A stretch of 35,828 nucleotides of DNA from a virus, in IMG/VR virus record IMGVR_UViG_3300032285_000445, positions 1-35,828 of that record. One strand, 5' to 3'. A program made the translations under genes and the position numbers. This document shows, one piece after another, positions 1-7,422 of this stretch (within the stretch, counting starts at the first letter, position 1; the number at the start of each line of letters is the position of its first letter). The notes beneath the pieces were generated by a model, which saw nothing but the letters and a program-made list of their open reading frames with translations, was not told where the DNA came from and did no database searches.

Positions 1-61
1 ATCCAATTTCTGCATAGGCAGGTGAGCATAGTATTATAAGGCAAACTGCTAGACTTCTCAT
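1..61 (-). CDS. Secreted protein, N-terminus only (runs off the window)
   Basis: Only the first 20 codons are present. The ATG overlaps the stop codon of the upstream curlin-like gene (TAATG), so the two are probably translationally coupled. The visible residues form a classic signal peptide: MRS, a hydrophobic core (LAVCLIILC) and an AYA/E cleavage site. Its place at the end of the csgF-csgG-curlin series suggests another exported curli-type component such as a subunit, a CsgE/CsgC-like factor or a surface protein, but the mature part lies outside the window and the family cannot be named. Confidence 0.6.
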   Translation of the reverse strand, partial: MRSLAVCLIILCSPAYAEIG

Positions 62-849
62 TATTTGCCTCCGTTGGCTACAACTATGACGTTGTTACTG
101 CCCTTCATAACTATGTTCAAAGGCGTAACATCTCCGATACCTAGCTGTGAAGTCTTTACTGTATTAGAATTTCCTATAATATCAAATGTAGCAGTATGTC
201 CAAAACCGTCTTGAGACATGTTTACATTGTTTCCAGAACCTACTGCTGTTCCTATTACTGAGTTATTGTTTCCTGTTTGGGATATGTTAACTGTATTATT
301 ACTACCGCTAGATACTGTGATTTGCTGTAAATTTCTATCTCCTGCGGTTAACGAAATAACTCCGTTAGAGTTACCGCCGCTGGTAGTAGCTGTTAGATTA
401 TTAGCAGTACCCGTCATCTTAACTTCAGCGTTGTTGCCATTACCGGTCTGTGTTAGTATGATGCTGTTGCCTTTGCTGATATCTTTGCCATTGCCATTGC
501 TATCTATGACGGCATTATTACTATTACCTTTTACGTTGTAGTAAAAGATATTACCACTGTATCCAGCAATGTCTAATTCCGATGGCAATTTTGTCTGAGC
601 ACCAAATTTCATCGTGTTGCCTGAACCCACTTGGCTGATAGTTATCTGGTTACTATCTCCATACATTATAGCCGGGGTTTCATCACTAGTTCCACTGCCT
701 GGTAATCCCCGAACTCGATTACCGGCACCATCCTGTACGATTAACACTGTTGCGTTATCGCCCGATTGGTCTATGTAGGTGCTGTTATCTGCCGCATAAG
801 CTTCAACAGCACCAATACATAGTAGTGATGCTATGATGCGTTTTAACAT
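61..849 (-). CDS. Curlin-repeat (CsgA/CsgB-like) secreted amyloid subunit
   Basis: 262 aa. An N-terminal signal peptide (residues about 1-20, ending AYA/ADN) is followed by a Gly/Asn/Ser/Thr-rich mature protein. It has repeats of the curlin type, with Gln and Asn spaced as in x6-Q-x-G-x2-N: 'YIDQSGDN', 'ITISQVGSGN', 'IILTQTGNGN', 'VNISQTGNNN', 'VNMSQDGFGH'. In curli such strand-turn repeats stack into an extracellular amyloid fibre, exported unfolded through CsgG. The ATG lies 2 nt after the preceding curlin gene with no clear Shine-Dalgarno, so translation is probably coupled. The repeats are more irregular and widely spaced than in E. coli CsgA, so a divergent fibre or adhesin is possible. 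Whether it is major subunit or nucleator cannot be told. Confidence 0.8.
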   Translation of the reverse strand: MLKRIIASLLCIGAVEAYAADNSTYIDQSGDNATVLIVQDGAGNRVRGLPGSGTSDETPAIMYGDSNQITISQVGSGNTMKFGAQTKLPSELDIAGYSGNIFYYNVKGNSNNAVIDSNGNGKDISKGNSIILTQTGNGNNAEVKMTGTANNLTATTSGGNSNGVISLTAGDRNLQQITVSSGSNNTVNISQTGNNNSVIGTAVGSGNNVNMSQDGFGHTATFDIIGNSNTVKTSQLGIGDVTPLNIVMKGSNNVIVVANGGK

Positions 850-850
850 A

Positions 851-1753
851 TTAAGGCTTATTACTGTTTAATCTTAATGTGTTGTTGCTACCTGCAACAT
901 TCACGTTAATAGTGCTATTTGCTATTCCTGCCTGTACAACACCAATATCATTGCCAGACCCAGTTACGTTAGCCGCGAATGTATGTCCAGTTACAGCAGT
1001 GCTGTCCTGTGCTACATTGAACGTATTACTAACTCCTGATGCGGCAATACTAATACTGTTATAATCGCCTGTTTGCTGTGTACTTACTGTGTTAGAATTT
1101 GCTGTTAGATTGATACCGGTAGTGTTGCCAGTACCATTAACTACTGAAGTGATATTACTGTTGTCTACAGCGCCACTAGTACCAGATCCAAACCCACTGC
1201 CTAGTGTAGCAATCACAGTATTATCGTTACCAGTTTGTACATTGATACCGATAGCGTTGTTGCTACCATTGCCATTAACTTGCACTTGTGTATTAGTTAA
1301 TTTTGAATTAGGATTTCCTACGTTAATCGTGCCTGCGTTGTTAGAACCTTCTATCTGATACAAGAAACTTAATGGTGCCGAAGTGCTACCTACAACACCA
1401 GTATAAGGATTAGCTGGAAATGTCATAGTCCTTCCTGAGCTAGGGCCACCGTCATCGTTATTAAAACTGAGTGCCAGCTTGTTGCTTGTACCCACTTGAT
1501 CGATCACTACACCGTTGCTAGTACCATTAATTCCTGCTCTGTTGCTAGCACTAGGTATCCCGTTAGTGCCGCCAATAGCGTTGCCGCTACCTTTCTGATT
1601 TACTACTATTTGGTTATTATCACCTGCTTGATCGATGAATATGCTATTGTCCGCGGCCATAGCAAAGCCTCCCGATGTCAACATTGCAGTTGAAATCAGT
1701 ATTGTAAGTAATTTTCTCGACAACTTACCATCGCCTTTGATGCTCTGTTCCAT
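851..1753 (-). CDS. Curlin-repeat (CsgB/CsgA-like) secreted subunit, larger paralogue
   Basis: 300 aa. A 12-residue polar lead is followed by a signal peptide (KLLTILISTAMLTSGGFAMA/ADN) and a long Asn/Gly/Ser-rich region with curlin-type repeats, for example 'IFIDQAGDNNQIVVNQKGSGN', 'VVIDQVGTSN', 'STQQTGDYN'. The start of the mature region (DNS-I/Y-ID-Q-A/S-GDN) matches the neighbouring curlin gene, so the two are paralogues. The ATG has only a weak GGAA upstream. A strong AAGGAG lies about 30 nt further up, and the frame stays open there with no ATG, so a non-AUG start (such as ATT) cannot be excluded. About 70 nt separate it from csgG and include a GC-rich hairpin (GGGGC/GCCCC) at 1793-1805. 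Function is inferred from repeats and from linkage to csgG and csgF. Confidence 0.8.
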   Translation of the reverse strand: MEQSIKGDGKLSRKLLTILISTAMLTSGGFAMAADNSIFIDQAGDNNQIVVNQKGSGNAIGGTNGIPSASNRAGINGTSNGVVIDQVGTSNKLALSFNNDDGGPSSGRTMTFPANPYTGVVGSTSAPLSFLYQIEGSNNAGTINVGNPNSKLTNTQVQVNGNGSNNAIGINVQTGNDNTVIATLGSGFGSGTSGAVDNSNITSVVNGTGNTTGINLTANSNTVSTQQTGDYNSISIAASGVSNTFNVAQDSTAVTGHTFAANVTGSGNDIGVVQAGIANSTINVNVAGSNNTLRLNSNKP

Positions 1754-1792
1754 ATGATTCCAATATTGCTTTCTTAAGGCAATACGCTCCTT

Positions 1793-1805
1793 GGGGCTGG
1801 GCCCC
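1793..1805 (-). other. GC-rich hairpin between csgG and curlin gene
   Basis: GGGGC, a 3-nt loop and GCCCC, directly upstream of an AAGGAG sequence and not followed by a T run. It is more likely a processing or translation-tuning hairpin between csgG and the subunit genes than a terminator. Confidence 0.4.
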
Positions 1806-1826
1806 GTTAATTGTTATTGTACTACT

Positions 1827-3104
1827 TTATTTTAACTGCTCTAATACCTCTGTGCGAATCCATCCGCCTTTGTTTTCGCCGTCTACGACTCTCAGCCAAC
1901 CTTCACTCCCTGGCTGTACAACTTTAACTTCTGTGCCTTTCTTGAAGAGCCATTTCTTAGTACTTGCCGTGTCAGCTTCTGTAAACAAGTATGCATCTTC
2001 TTTTAATTTACGTTGTCCAAACAGCGGCCTTGGTGCTATTGGTTTTACTTCTGCTTTTGCCGCTGGTTTTACTATTTTTTCTTCTGCCTTGCTGGCCTCA
2101 CCCTTTCCTTCGTCTCTTTTAGTATCTTCACTGTCGCTGGACTGTTGTGGTGCGGTGTCAGGTGCGGGGGTTGGGGCGGGTGTTTCGGGGGTTTGTGATT
2201 GAACCACGACATCTTTCTTCTCCTCTTGTTTAACTTCTACAGGAGCTTCTACTTTCTTAGGCTCGGGTTCAAAACCTCCGCCGCCCAACAAGTATCTCTT
2301 AGCTTCAACCATAGGGTACTTAAAATCCCATATGCCTTTCTTTGCGCCTTCTTTGATTAATTCTACCACTGCCATTTCTACTGCTGATTTAACAGCATAA
2401 GTACCTGGCTCATTGATAGTTAAGCCTGCTTCTGCTTCAAAACTCTTCGTACCAGCATCAAAGAATTTCAATGCTGTGGCACTGTCTGCTGTACTCATTA
2501 TAGTTTTCTGTACAGTAACACTTGCCAAGACTTTACCTGTGTTTACACTGACTGCACGTAGACTCACCGTAACTGTATCAGTGCTCCATTGTGTCTGTGA
2601 TCCTATTCCAAATATTCTTGCGCCAGCGCCGCCGCTAGTCGTGCTAGTATCGTAGCCTACTATTCCACCTTCCATAATCAATCCAGCAAACTGCATAGGC
2701 ATCAAAGGTTTTGCATTAGCACCTTCATATGCTTCGCGCATCTGACGTATGATTGTACGCTCCTTGGTTAGGTTGTCGATGCCAACACGCTCGACAACAT
2801 CGAACCATGTACCTTTACCTACATCCTGCAATGCTTTGATAAGGAATGCTTCTGCACCTTGAGTAACCGCAGTACTTAAACTTGCCACATTAGCTTGCGG
2901 CCTGCGCTGTCCTGTCTTGTCCATAAAACTGTATACTGCTACACTAACTGGCTTGTTACTGGATGGAGGAGGTATAGTATCAAACTCCTTCTGCATCATA
3001 ACTTTAGTTACTTCTGGTTTAGTCTCAGTCAATCCGGTACTCTGGATTGACGCACACCCAGCAAGGCTTAAAGCAATTAATGTCGGTAGTAATACATTCT
3101 TCAT
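1827..3104 (-). CDS. csgG: CsgG-like outer-membrane curli export lipoprotein with C-terminal SH3-like domain
   Basis: 425 aa from the ATG at 3104, chosen over a TTG at 3116 because GGAAAC lies just upstream and it follows the csgF stop by 1 nt. A lipoprotein signal ends in LAGC (lipidated Cys at residue 17). Residues of about 50-260 match CsgG closely: 'VSVAVYSFMDKTGQ', 'STAVTQGAEAFLIKAL', 'GGIVGYDTSTTSGGAGAR', 'FGIGSQTQ', 'VNTGKVLASV', 'GLTINEPGT' and 'KKGIWDFK'. CsgG forms the nonameric outer-membrane pore that exports curli subunits. Unusually it continues about 140 residues beyond the normal CsgG end: a Pro/Glu/Lys-rich linker and then a bacterial SH3-like module ('EGWLRVVDGENKGGWIRTE'), which could bind peptidoglycan from the periplasmic side. 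The residues corresponding to the E. coli constriction (Tyr51, Asn55, Phe56) are not conserved; Leu occupies the Phe56 position. Confidence 0.93.
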   Translation of the reverse strand: MKNVLLPTLIALSLAGCASIQSTGLTETKPEVTKVMMQKEFDTIPPPSSNKPVSVAVYSFMDKTGQRRPQANVASLSTAVTQGAEAFLIKALQDVGKGTWFDVVERVGIDNLTKERTIIRQMREAYEGANAKPLMPMQFAGLIMEGGIVGYDTSTTSGGAGARIFGIGSQTQWSTDTVTVSLRAVSVNTGKVLASVTVQKTIMSTADSATALKFFDAGTKSFEAEAGLTINEPGTYAVKSAVEMAVVELIKEGAKKGIWDFKYPMVEAKRYLLGGGGFEPEPKKVEAPVEVKQEEKKDVVVQSQTPETPAPTPAPDTAPQQSSDSEDTKRDEGKGEASKAEEKIVKPAAKAEVKPIAPRPLFGQRKLKEDAYLFTEADTASTKKWLFKKGTEVKVVQPGSEGWLRVVDGENKGGWIRTEVLEQLK

Positions 3105-3105
3105 A

Positions 3106-3555
3106 TTAGTTTCCAAACTGGAATTGTCCTAATGGGACAACTACAGTAGTCTGATTGCCGACACTGTCTGTAACTTGTAAGGTAACGCTAGAACTATCCT
3201 TAGTCCAGAATATAGTATTACCTTCAAAATTTAGTGTGCCTGAATTTGTGCCACCATTAGCAAACATAGCAGTAGCTAAATTTTGGCTAATCTGTGCGTA
3301 TATACGTGACTCTAAGTTGTTCATGAACTTGGCTATGTTGGTATTAGATGCATCTGCTTTTGCTTTGTCTAATGCCGCTTGAATATCTTTTTGTAACTGC
3401 GCCCTACGTGTAAATTCTTGATTTTCTATAGTAAGCACATGACTGCTATATCCACTGCCATTGAAGCTTGGGCTCTTAAATTGATAGTCTTGGAGAGGTG
3501 CTGCCATTGCTATTGCCGGGCAGATTAACAAGCAGAATATTAACTTTTTCACCAT
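3106..3555 (-). CDS. csgF: CsgF-like curli assembly factor
   Basis: 149 aa. A signal peptide (KKLIFCLLICPAIAMA/APLQ) precedes the diagnostic CsgF start 'YQFKSPSFNGSG' (compare E. coli 'FQFRNPNFGG'). The C-terminal part, 'VTLQVTDSVGNQTTVVVPLG', matches the strand region ending E. coli CsgF. CsgF binds the CsgG channel, with its N-terminus inside the pore, and couples export to fibre nucleation. GGGAG lies 6 nt before the ATG. A late-type box (3585-3592) gives a leader of about 25 nt, so csgF is the first gene of the curli unit csgF-csgG-curlin-curlin-secreted protein. Its tight junction with csgG supports a working export apparatus. Confidence 0.9.
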   Translation of the reverse strand: MVKKLIFCLLICPAIAMAAPLQDYQFKSPSFNGSGYSSHVLTIENQEFTRRAQLQKDIQAALDKAKADASNTNIAKFMNNLESRIYAQISQNLATAMFANGGTNSGTLNFEGNTIFWTKDSSSVTLQVTDSVGNQTTVVVPLGQFQFGN

Positions 3556-3584
3556 TTTATGCTCCCACTAGGCCTCTTGTTAGT

Positions 3585-3592
3585 TATTTAAC
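3585..3592 (-). promoter_or_regulatory. T4-type late promoter box (GTTAAATA) for the curli unit
   Basis: GTTAAATA about 30 nt before the csgF start codon, downstream of the hairpin at 3606-3641. It implies late expression of the curli genes. Confidence 0.6.
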
Positions 3593-3605
3593 CTCGTGGC
3601 AGTAG

Positions 3606-3641
3606 AATTAAACTAGCGTATTATTAAATGCTAGTTTAATT
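3606..3641 (-). terminator. Inverted repeat, possible terminator/insulator
   Basis: Perfect 12-bp arms AATTAAACTAGC and GCTAGTTTAATT around a 12-nt loop. They overlap the stop codon of the 520-aa gene and lie just upstream of the curli late promoter. The T-rich end is weak for a classic terminator. It shares the 13-mer CTAGCGTATTATT with the hairpin at 16456-16483, which sits in the same kind of place. Confidence 0.55.
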
Positions 3642-5198
3642 GGTATATTCGGGTTGTTCTGGAGAATCCATTCCAATATGAGAACTAGGATGATCTATTT
3701 GTACATTGGATGGTTGGGGTGTTGTGGGTACTACCGGTTTGTTTGCTTGTGGCTTAGGTGTTGCAGGCACAGCAGTCATAGATGCTTTTGCTGGACCTTG
3801 TTTTGTAACTACAGCAGGTTTCTTTTCTATACGTGTAAGTTCGTGCAGAAGAGGACCTTTTTCAAAATAGTTAGTAGATGCCTTCTCTGTTAGATAGAAA
3901 CGAATGTTAGTCAATAGACCCTTACCAGTAGGATCGTGCGCATCGTAGATATGTATAGTTGGTTTATTGCTTCTAGCACCTATGCTTAGTTTACAACGAA
4001 GATCGATATTGCGTTCCTTTAACTTAGCTTTAACAACATGGAAGCTGTGTATAGTGCTAGATCCTTTATCGAAACTTACAATACGCAGAGTCTTTCCTCC
4101 GCCCGATCCATGGAAATTTATTAAATCTGCTATCTTTTCTATAAAGATAGTTTCACCAGCAAAACTAGCGTTGGCTAATTCGGTGTTTAATTTTTCTACT
4201 ACCTGTTTATAGATAGCTGTAAAAAATTTAAGTATGTCATTCTTGCCTCTTGCAGGCATGTCTAGTGTAATGCCCAAGGGTTCAAACGTCCTCTTGGCAG
4301 AAGCCAACCAAGTCTCAGGACCGCCCAGTAGTCCGCCTGAAGTACTCTGTCCATACTTAACACTGTCGGCTTTTAAACTGATATCTACGTTCTTGAGTGT
4401 GCGTTCTTTAACTTCACCTGTTTCTGGATCAGTAGTAGTTACCAACGCCTTAACGTCTGTCTTTGTGCCTTTCTGGCTAGTAACACCGTCGCTGATGATG
4501 CGAACTTCATCTACTTTGCCGTTCTTATAAAAATAATTGCTATAACGTTCAGCATCTGGACTGTTAGCATAGTGTACCGCTGATGCAAAGATATTTTCAA
4601 ACTGTTTCCAGTTTTCTACCTTTTCCAATGCTTCCTGGCTTCCAGCTGGTAATCTTAGACTGAATACAATCTTATCACTTATCTTACTGTTTTGATCTTT
4701 AGCTTTGATTACTAATGATGATCCGTTTGTTTTGAATGATCTGTTTAGTATATCTTGTAGATCATCGACGGTAACATCCCCTATCGAAGAGCCGTTACGT
4801 AGTATTAGTTTTGCTGTGATCGCGGCGCCTAGTGCGGCTTCTGCGATGTCGCCTTTGTTAAAACGGTTAGCATGTATTAGCCCTGTTTCTATACTACTAT
4901 CTGCACCAACGATGGCAAACTGTTCTCCTTCAGGTGTTGTAAACACTCTGTAGTTCTTGCCCTTACCTATATGAACTAAAGGTATGCTTTCTATATCTAC
5001 ATGTTCTGGGTCAGTCCACGTTAATTCTTGTGTAGGGTCGAATTCTGGGAGTTCTTTCTGTATTGCTCGTAATAGAGCTTCTCCCTTAACCGATGTGGAT
5101 AACTTTACCTTATGCCCGTAGCTGTATGCTCCTTCACGAGAAAAGATGCTGGCTTCGTTTAAAATACGGGTGTTTTCTACTAGATCTAATAATTGCAT
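3636..5198 (-). CDS. Large phage protein of unknown function, possible packaged head protein
   Basis: 520 aa, family not recognised. The N-terminus reads MQLLDLVENTRILNE/AS, resembling the capsid-targeting peptides of T4 internal proteins, which are cut by the prohead protease after L/I-x-E. The middle is a mixed alpha/beta globular region ('RFNKGDIAEAALGAAITAK', 'FHGSGGGKTLRIVSFDKG'). The last 70 residues are a Pro/Lys/Thr-rich tail. There is no membrane segment. No Shine-Dalgarno precedes the ATG: the late box AATAAATA (5203-5210) lies only 4 nt upstream, so the late transcript may be nearly leaderless, or translation may be coupled to the bilin reductase gene that ends 7 nt before. Packaging in the virion is an inference from the N-terminus. 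Confidence 0.75.
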   Translation of the reverse strand: MQLLDLVENTRILNEASIFSREGAYSYGHKVKLSTSVKGEALLRAIQKELPEFDPTQELTWTDPEHVDIESIPLVHIGKGKNYRVFTTPEGEQFAIVGADSSIETGLIHANRFNKGDIAEAALGAAITAKLILRNGSSIGDVTVDDLQDILNRSFKTNGSSLVIKAKDQNSKISDKIVFSLRLPAGSQEALEKVENWKQFENIFASAVHYANSPDAERYSNYFYKNGKVDEVRIISDGVTSQKGTKTDVKALVTTTDPETGEVKERTLKNVDISLKADSVKYGQSTSGGLLGGPETWLASAKRTFEPLGITLDMPARGKNDILKFFTAIYKQVVEKLNTELANASFAGETIFIEKIADLINFHGSGGGKTLRIVSFDKGSSTIHSFHVVKAKLKERNIDLRCKLSIGARSNKPTIHIYDAHDPTGKGLLTNIRFYLTEKASTNYFEKGPLLHELTRIEKKPAVVTKQGPAKASMTAVPATPKPQANKPVVPTTPQPSNVQIDHPSSHIGMDSPEQPEYTN

Positions 5199-5202
5199 CT
5201 AG

Positions 5203-5210
5203 TATTTATT
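5203..5210 (-). promoter_or_regulatory. T4-type late promoter box (AATAAATA), possible leaderless start
   Basis: Overlaps the stop codon of the bilin reductase gene and ends 4 nt before the ATG of the 520-aa gene; +1 would fall at or within the start codon. Confidence 0.45.
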
Positions 5211-5886
5211 TGATATCAGGGAACAAGCATTCCTGAATGAATACACGTACATCCTCTTCGTCTAGCCCTAAACTAGCCATTACCCTAGGAGTGTGCGGAT
5301 TCTGTTTCTGATTAAATGCATAATAGTTCTGTTCTTCTGTTGTATCTACAACAGTATTATTTGTTTCCCAAACAGCATCTAGATAATGATCTACCCCTCG
5401 CTTGGCCATCTCATATATTTGAGCTATTTCTTCTTCGGTTTGTACATTACTTGCGGCAATCATATTCTGGCTAAAAATACGTTCGGCCCAATCTGGAAGT
5501 GCTCTAGTCTTTTTCCATTGCAAACTAGAAGTCTCATTGGCAAACCATTCTAGCATCGGATGATCCTTATCTCCTGCAGGACTATAATCGTAGAAACAGC
5601 CGGTGATCTTATTCTTACCGGCTATAACGTCGAACCCAAAAATGGGTGCAGGGTTGTGTGTATACGGAAAGATACAGCAATGCATCATCCATAAACCTTT
5701 TGTTTCACGAGCATCAACAACATCGATATGTGCCCTACGATAACGACTACTTTGCCACACTTTGTTAACCCAGCCCGGTTGATTGAACCGATCCATTCCG
5801 GGCTCTTCTATAATACTACCTGTTGCATAAAATTTAGATTCAAAGTACTGTTCGACTTTGATCAATGTTTCCCAAGCATTACTCAT
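5206..5886 (-). CDS. Ferredoxin-dependent bilin reductase (PcyA/PcyX/PebS-like)
   Basis: 226 aa, close to the usual length of the family. These enzymes take electrons from ferredoxin to reduce biliverdin to phytobilins. The core region 'MMHCCIFPYTHNPAPIFGFD' matches PcyA: His69 and Asp86 have the same 17-residue spacing as the catalytic His88 and Asp105 of PcyA, and 'CFYDYSP' follows as expected. The gene is third in a cassette with heme oxygenase, which makes biliverdin, and a 2OG oxygenase; start and stop codons overlap, so they form one operon. Keeping the His fits PcyA or PcyX better than PebS, but the product (phycoerythrobilin, phycocyanobilin or another) cannot be read from sequence. 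No ferredoxin gene is in the window, so a host ferredoxin is presumably used. Confidence 0.87.
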   Translation of the reverse strand: MSNAWETLIKVEQYFESKFYATGSIIEEPGMDRFNQPGWVNKVWQSSRYRRAHIDVVDARETKGLWMMHCCIFPYTHNPAPIFGFDVIAGKNKITGCFYDYSPAGDKDHPMLEWFANETSSLQWKKTRALPDWAERIFSQNMIAASNVQTEEEIAQIYEMAKRGVDHYLDAVWETNNTVVDTTEEQNYYAFNQKQNPHTPRVMASLGLDEEDVRVFIQECLFPDIK

Positions 5887-6517
5887 TATCTATCCTACTA
5901 ATCTTAAAACTATAAACACCGTTATGTAATCTTTTAGGTAAAAAATTCATCGAGATGCTGATTCGGTTATCACCTAAGTTAGGTTCGTGACCATGAACTA
6001 GGTTCGATGGCCATATTAGCAATGTTCCTTCTGTAATGTCATGTACCCTGAATGTAGAAGCATTCAGATAGTTGTAATCCCTAGGGTATATACTCATATA
6101 AGGACTGAGTGAATTCAACTCAAGTTCTTTTGAGAAATACAATGGTTGATGTATTTCGTTATCGTAATTTAGATAGTATGTTCCACTAAAATAAGAATTA
6201 CCATGATTGTGTTTACCCATCACACAGTTTCTGTGAGTCTGGTTTATCCAACTCAAACTCACAAACATATCTGTGTCTAGGTTTAATAAATTGTTTGCAT
6301 AATCATTGACGGATTCTTCGAGGAAGTTTTTAAAATCTGACATGTCATCCTGATTTAAGAAACTTCCTGTATACTCGAAGTAATGATTAGCATCTTGAAT
6401 CCTGCGTACTTCGTTTGTTGTATCCATCATACGCTGTACTATATTTTTTAAATTATCGTTATTAGAATATGCATACCTTCCTATAACTGTTGGAAAGATT
6501 TCAAAATGATTACTCAT
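5879..6517 (-). CDS. 2OG-Fe(II) oxygenase family protein
   Basis: 212 aa. The double-stranded beta-helix core of phage 2-oxoglutarate/Fe(II) dioxygenases is visible. His103 and His105 lie in 'GKHNHGNSYFSGTYYL', the distal His175 in 'IWPSNLVHGHEPN', and Arg185, the likely 2-oxoglutarate anchor, in 'NRISISMNF'. Such genes are frequent in T4-like aquatic phages; substrates are mostly unknown. It sits between heme oxygenase and bilin reductase with overlapping start and stop codons on both sides, so it is expressed with them. It may act on a tetrapyrrole or a protein in the same pathway, or merely share the operon and the iron requirement. Confidence 0.82.
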   Translation of the reverse strand: MSNHFEIFPTVIGRYAYSNNDNLKNIVQRMMDTTNEVRRIQDANHYFEYTGSFLNQDDMSDFKNFLEESVNDYANNLLNLDTDMFVSLSWINQTHRNCVMGKHNHGNSYFSGTYYLNYDNEIHQPLYFSKELELNSLSPYMSIYPRDYNYLNASTFRVHDITEGTLLIWPSNLVHGHEPNLGDNRISISMNFLPKRLHNGVYSFKISRIDNE

Positions 6518-7064
6518 CTACATATTCTACTAATTCTAACATGTCTCTAAATAGATCTGTAGCAAACGAAAAACAGATGTTAGCTTCGTCGGCCATGTCA
6601 TCGCTGATACGTTCCCGTATGGCAGCTTTGAGTGCATCAGGTTCTGCAAATTGATACATACGTCCGGATCCTGGAACCTTCTTACTAATCATCTGACCGC
6701 CTGCAAGGTCGCCCATGTGTCGAACATAGATGTGTGCCATTAGTTTCTTAGGATCATCCTTGATGCTCAGTATGTGTTTAATATACTTTTCAGTAGTAGG
6801 CATGATCTTAGGAATGCCGTCTTCTTCATCATTCCATAGTTCTTCAAAATCTGCTAGGATCGAAGGTGCTCGGCGGATATCAGGTAGCCCATGTAAAAGC
6901 TGATGTGGCATAGCACATACTTCTAGAATCTCATAAGTAGGATGTTGGTTTTTTAAAAATGTTGCATATAGCTTTGGATTGATCTTACCCGAAAACAGGA
7001 TCTTCACAAACTCTTGTCTCTCGGCATTTTTATGTGCCTCATGTGTTAACTCGCGTAAGCTCAT
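6510..7064 (-). CDS. Heme oxygenase (HO-1-like)
   Basis: 184 aa. It opens heme to biliverdin IX-alpha, CO and Fe(II). The proximal ligand is His11 in 'THEAHKNAE', and the distal-helix signature 'HMGDLAGGQ' is at residues 116-124. Both are diagnostic of the HO family. The length is slightly short because there is no C-terminal extension. The ATG overlaps the clpS stop (ATGA) and is served by GGAGGAAGA. The bilin reductase two genes downstream would take the product, so the pair forms a heme-to-bilin pathway. The released iron could also feed the phage iron enzymes (NrdB, 2OG oxygenase, IscU/IscA); that link is an inference. Confidence 0.93.
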   Translation of the reverse strand: MSLRELTHEAHKNAERQEFVKILFSGKINPKLYATFLKNQHPTYEILEVCAMPHQLLHGLPDIRRAPSILADFEELWNDEEDGIPKIMPTTEKYIKHILSIKDDPKKLMAHIYVRHMGDLAGGQMISKKVPGSGRMYQFAEPDALKAAIRERISDDMADEANICFSFATDLFRDMLELVEYVDE

Positions 7065-7363
7065 TCTTCCTCCAATTTGATCTGCAATGGAAATCCATTT
7101 GCTCGAGCTACTGTGGTTGCTTCGACTGCCTTAGCTTCAGCGATTTCAAAACTGTAAACGCCAGCTATTGCACTACCACTTTCGTGTACTGTGACCATGA
7201 TGTCACGAGCAGTTGTGTCTGAGTGATGGAATATTTCGATTAATATACCAACAACAAAGTCCATAGGAGTAGCGTCATCGTTTAGGAAGATAACCTTCCA
7301 ACGTTTTGGCTCTGATACGGTTACTTTGATCTTTTCGTCTAGTTGAATATCGGTTCCTGGCAT
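7061..7363 (-). CDS. clpS: ClpS-like N-recognin adaptor of Clp protease
   Basis: 100 aa. ClpS delivers proteins with destabilising N-terminal residues to ClpAP. The core is clear: 'WKVIFLNDDATPMDFVV' with Asn28-Asp29-Asp30 of the N-degron pocket, then 'IMVTVHESGSAIAGVYSFEIAEAKA' and a final beta strand. No ClpA or ClpP gene is in the window, so the protein would redirect or compete for host ClpAP. It is the first gene of the unit clpS-heme oxygenase-2OG oxygenase-bilin reductase, which starts from the late box at 7415-7422 with a stem-loop at the predicted +1. ClpS may protect or steer turnover of new phage proteins while chaperones from the neighbouring units assist folding. Confidence 0.93.
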   Translation of the reverse strand: MPGTDIQLDEKIKVTVSEPKRWKVIFLNDDATPMDFVVGILIEIFHHSDTTARDIMVTVHESGSAIAGVYSFEIAEAKAVEATTVARANGFPLQIKLEEE

Positions 7364-7383
7364 CTTCTTACTCTCTTAGGGTT

Positions 7384-7413
7384 TAGTGTAGGGAAGGTAA
7401 CTTCCCTACACTA
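7384..7413 (-). other. 5' stem-loop in the clpS leader
   Basis: A perfect 13-bp stem with a 4-nt loop (TAGTGTAGGGAAG and its complement). With +1 at about 7409 the RNA would begin GTAGGGAAG, so a 9-bp hairpin forms its 5' end. No T run follows, so it is not a terminator of hsp20. Compare 7876-7901 and 9852-9874. Confidence 0.65.
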
Positions 7414-7414
7414 T

Positions 7415-7422
7415 TATTTACT
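7415..7422 (-). promoter_or_regulatory. T4-type late promoter box (AGTAAATA) for clpS
   Basis: Directly upstream of the leader hairpin and next to the hsp20 stop codon; predicted +1 at about 7409. Confidence 0.55.

Noticed and set aside
7384-7413. Hairpin after hsp20 as a terminator
   Set aside because: No T run follows, and it coincides with the predicted start of the clpS transcript.
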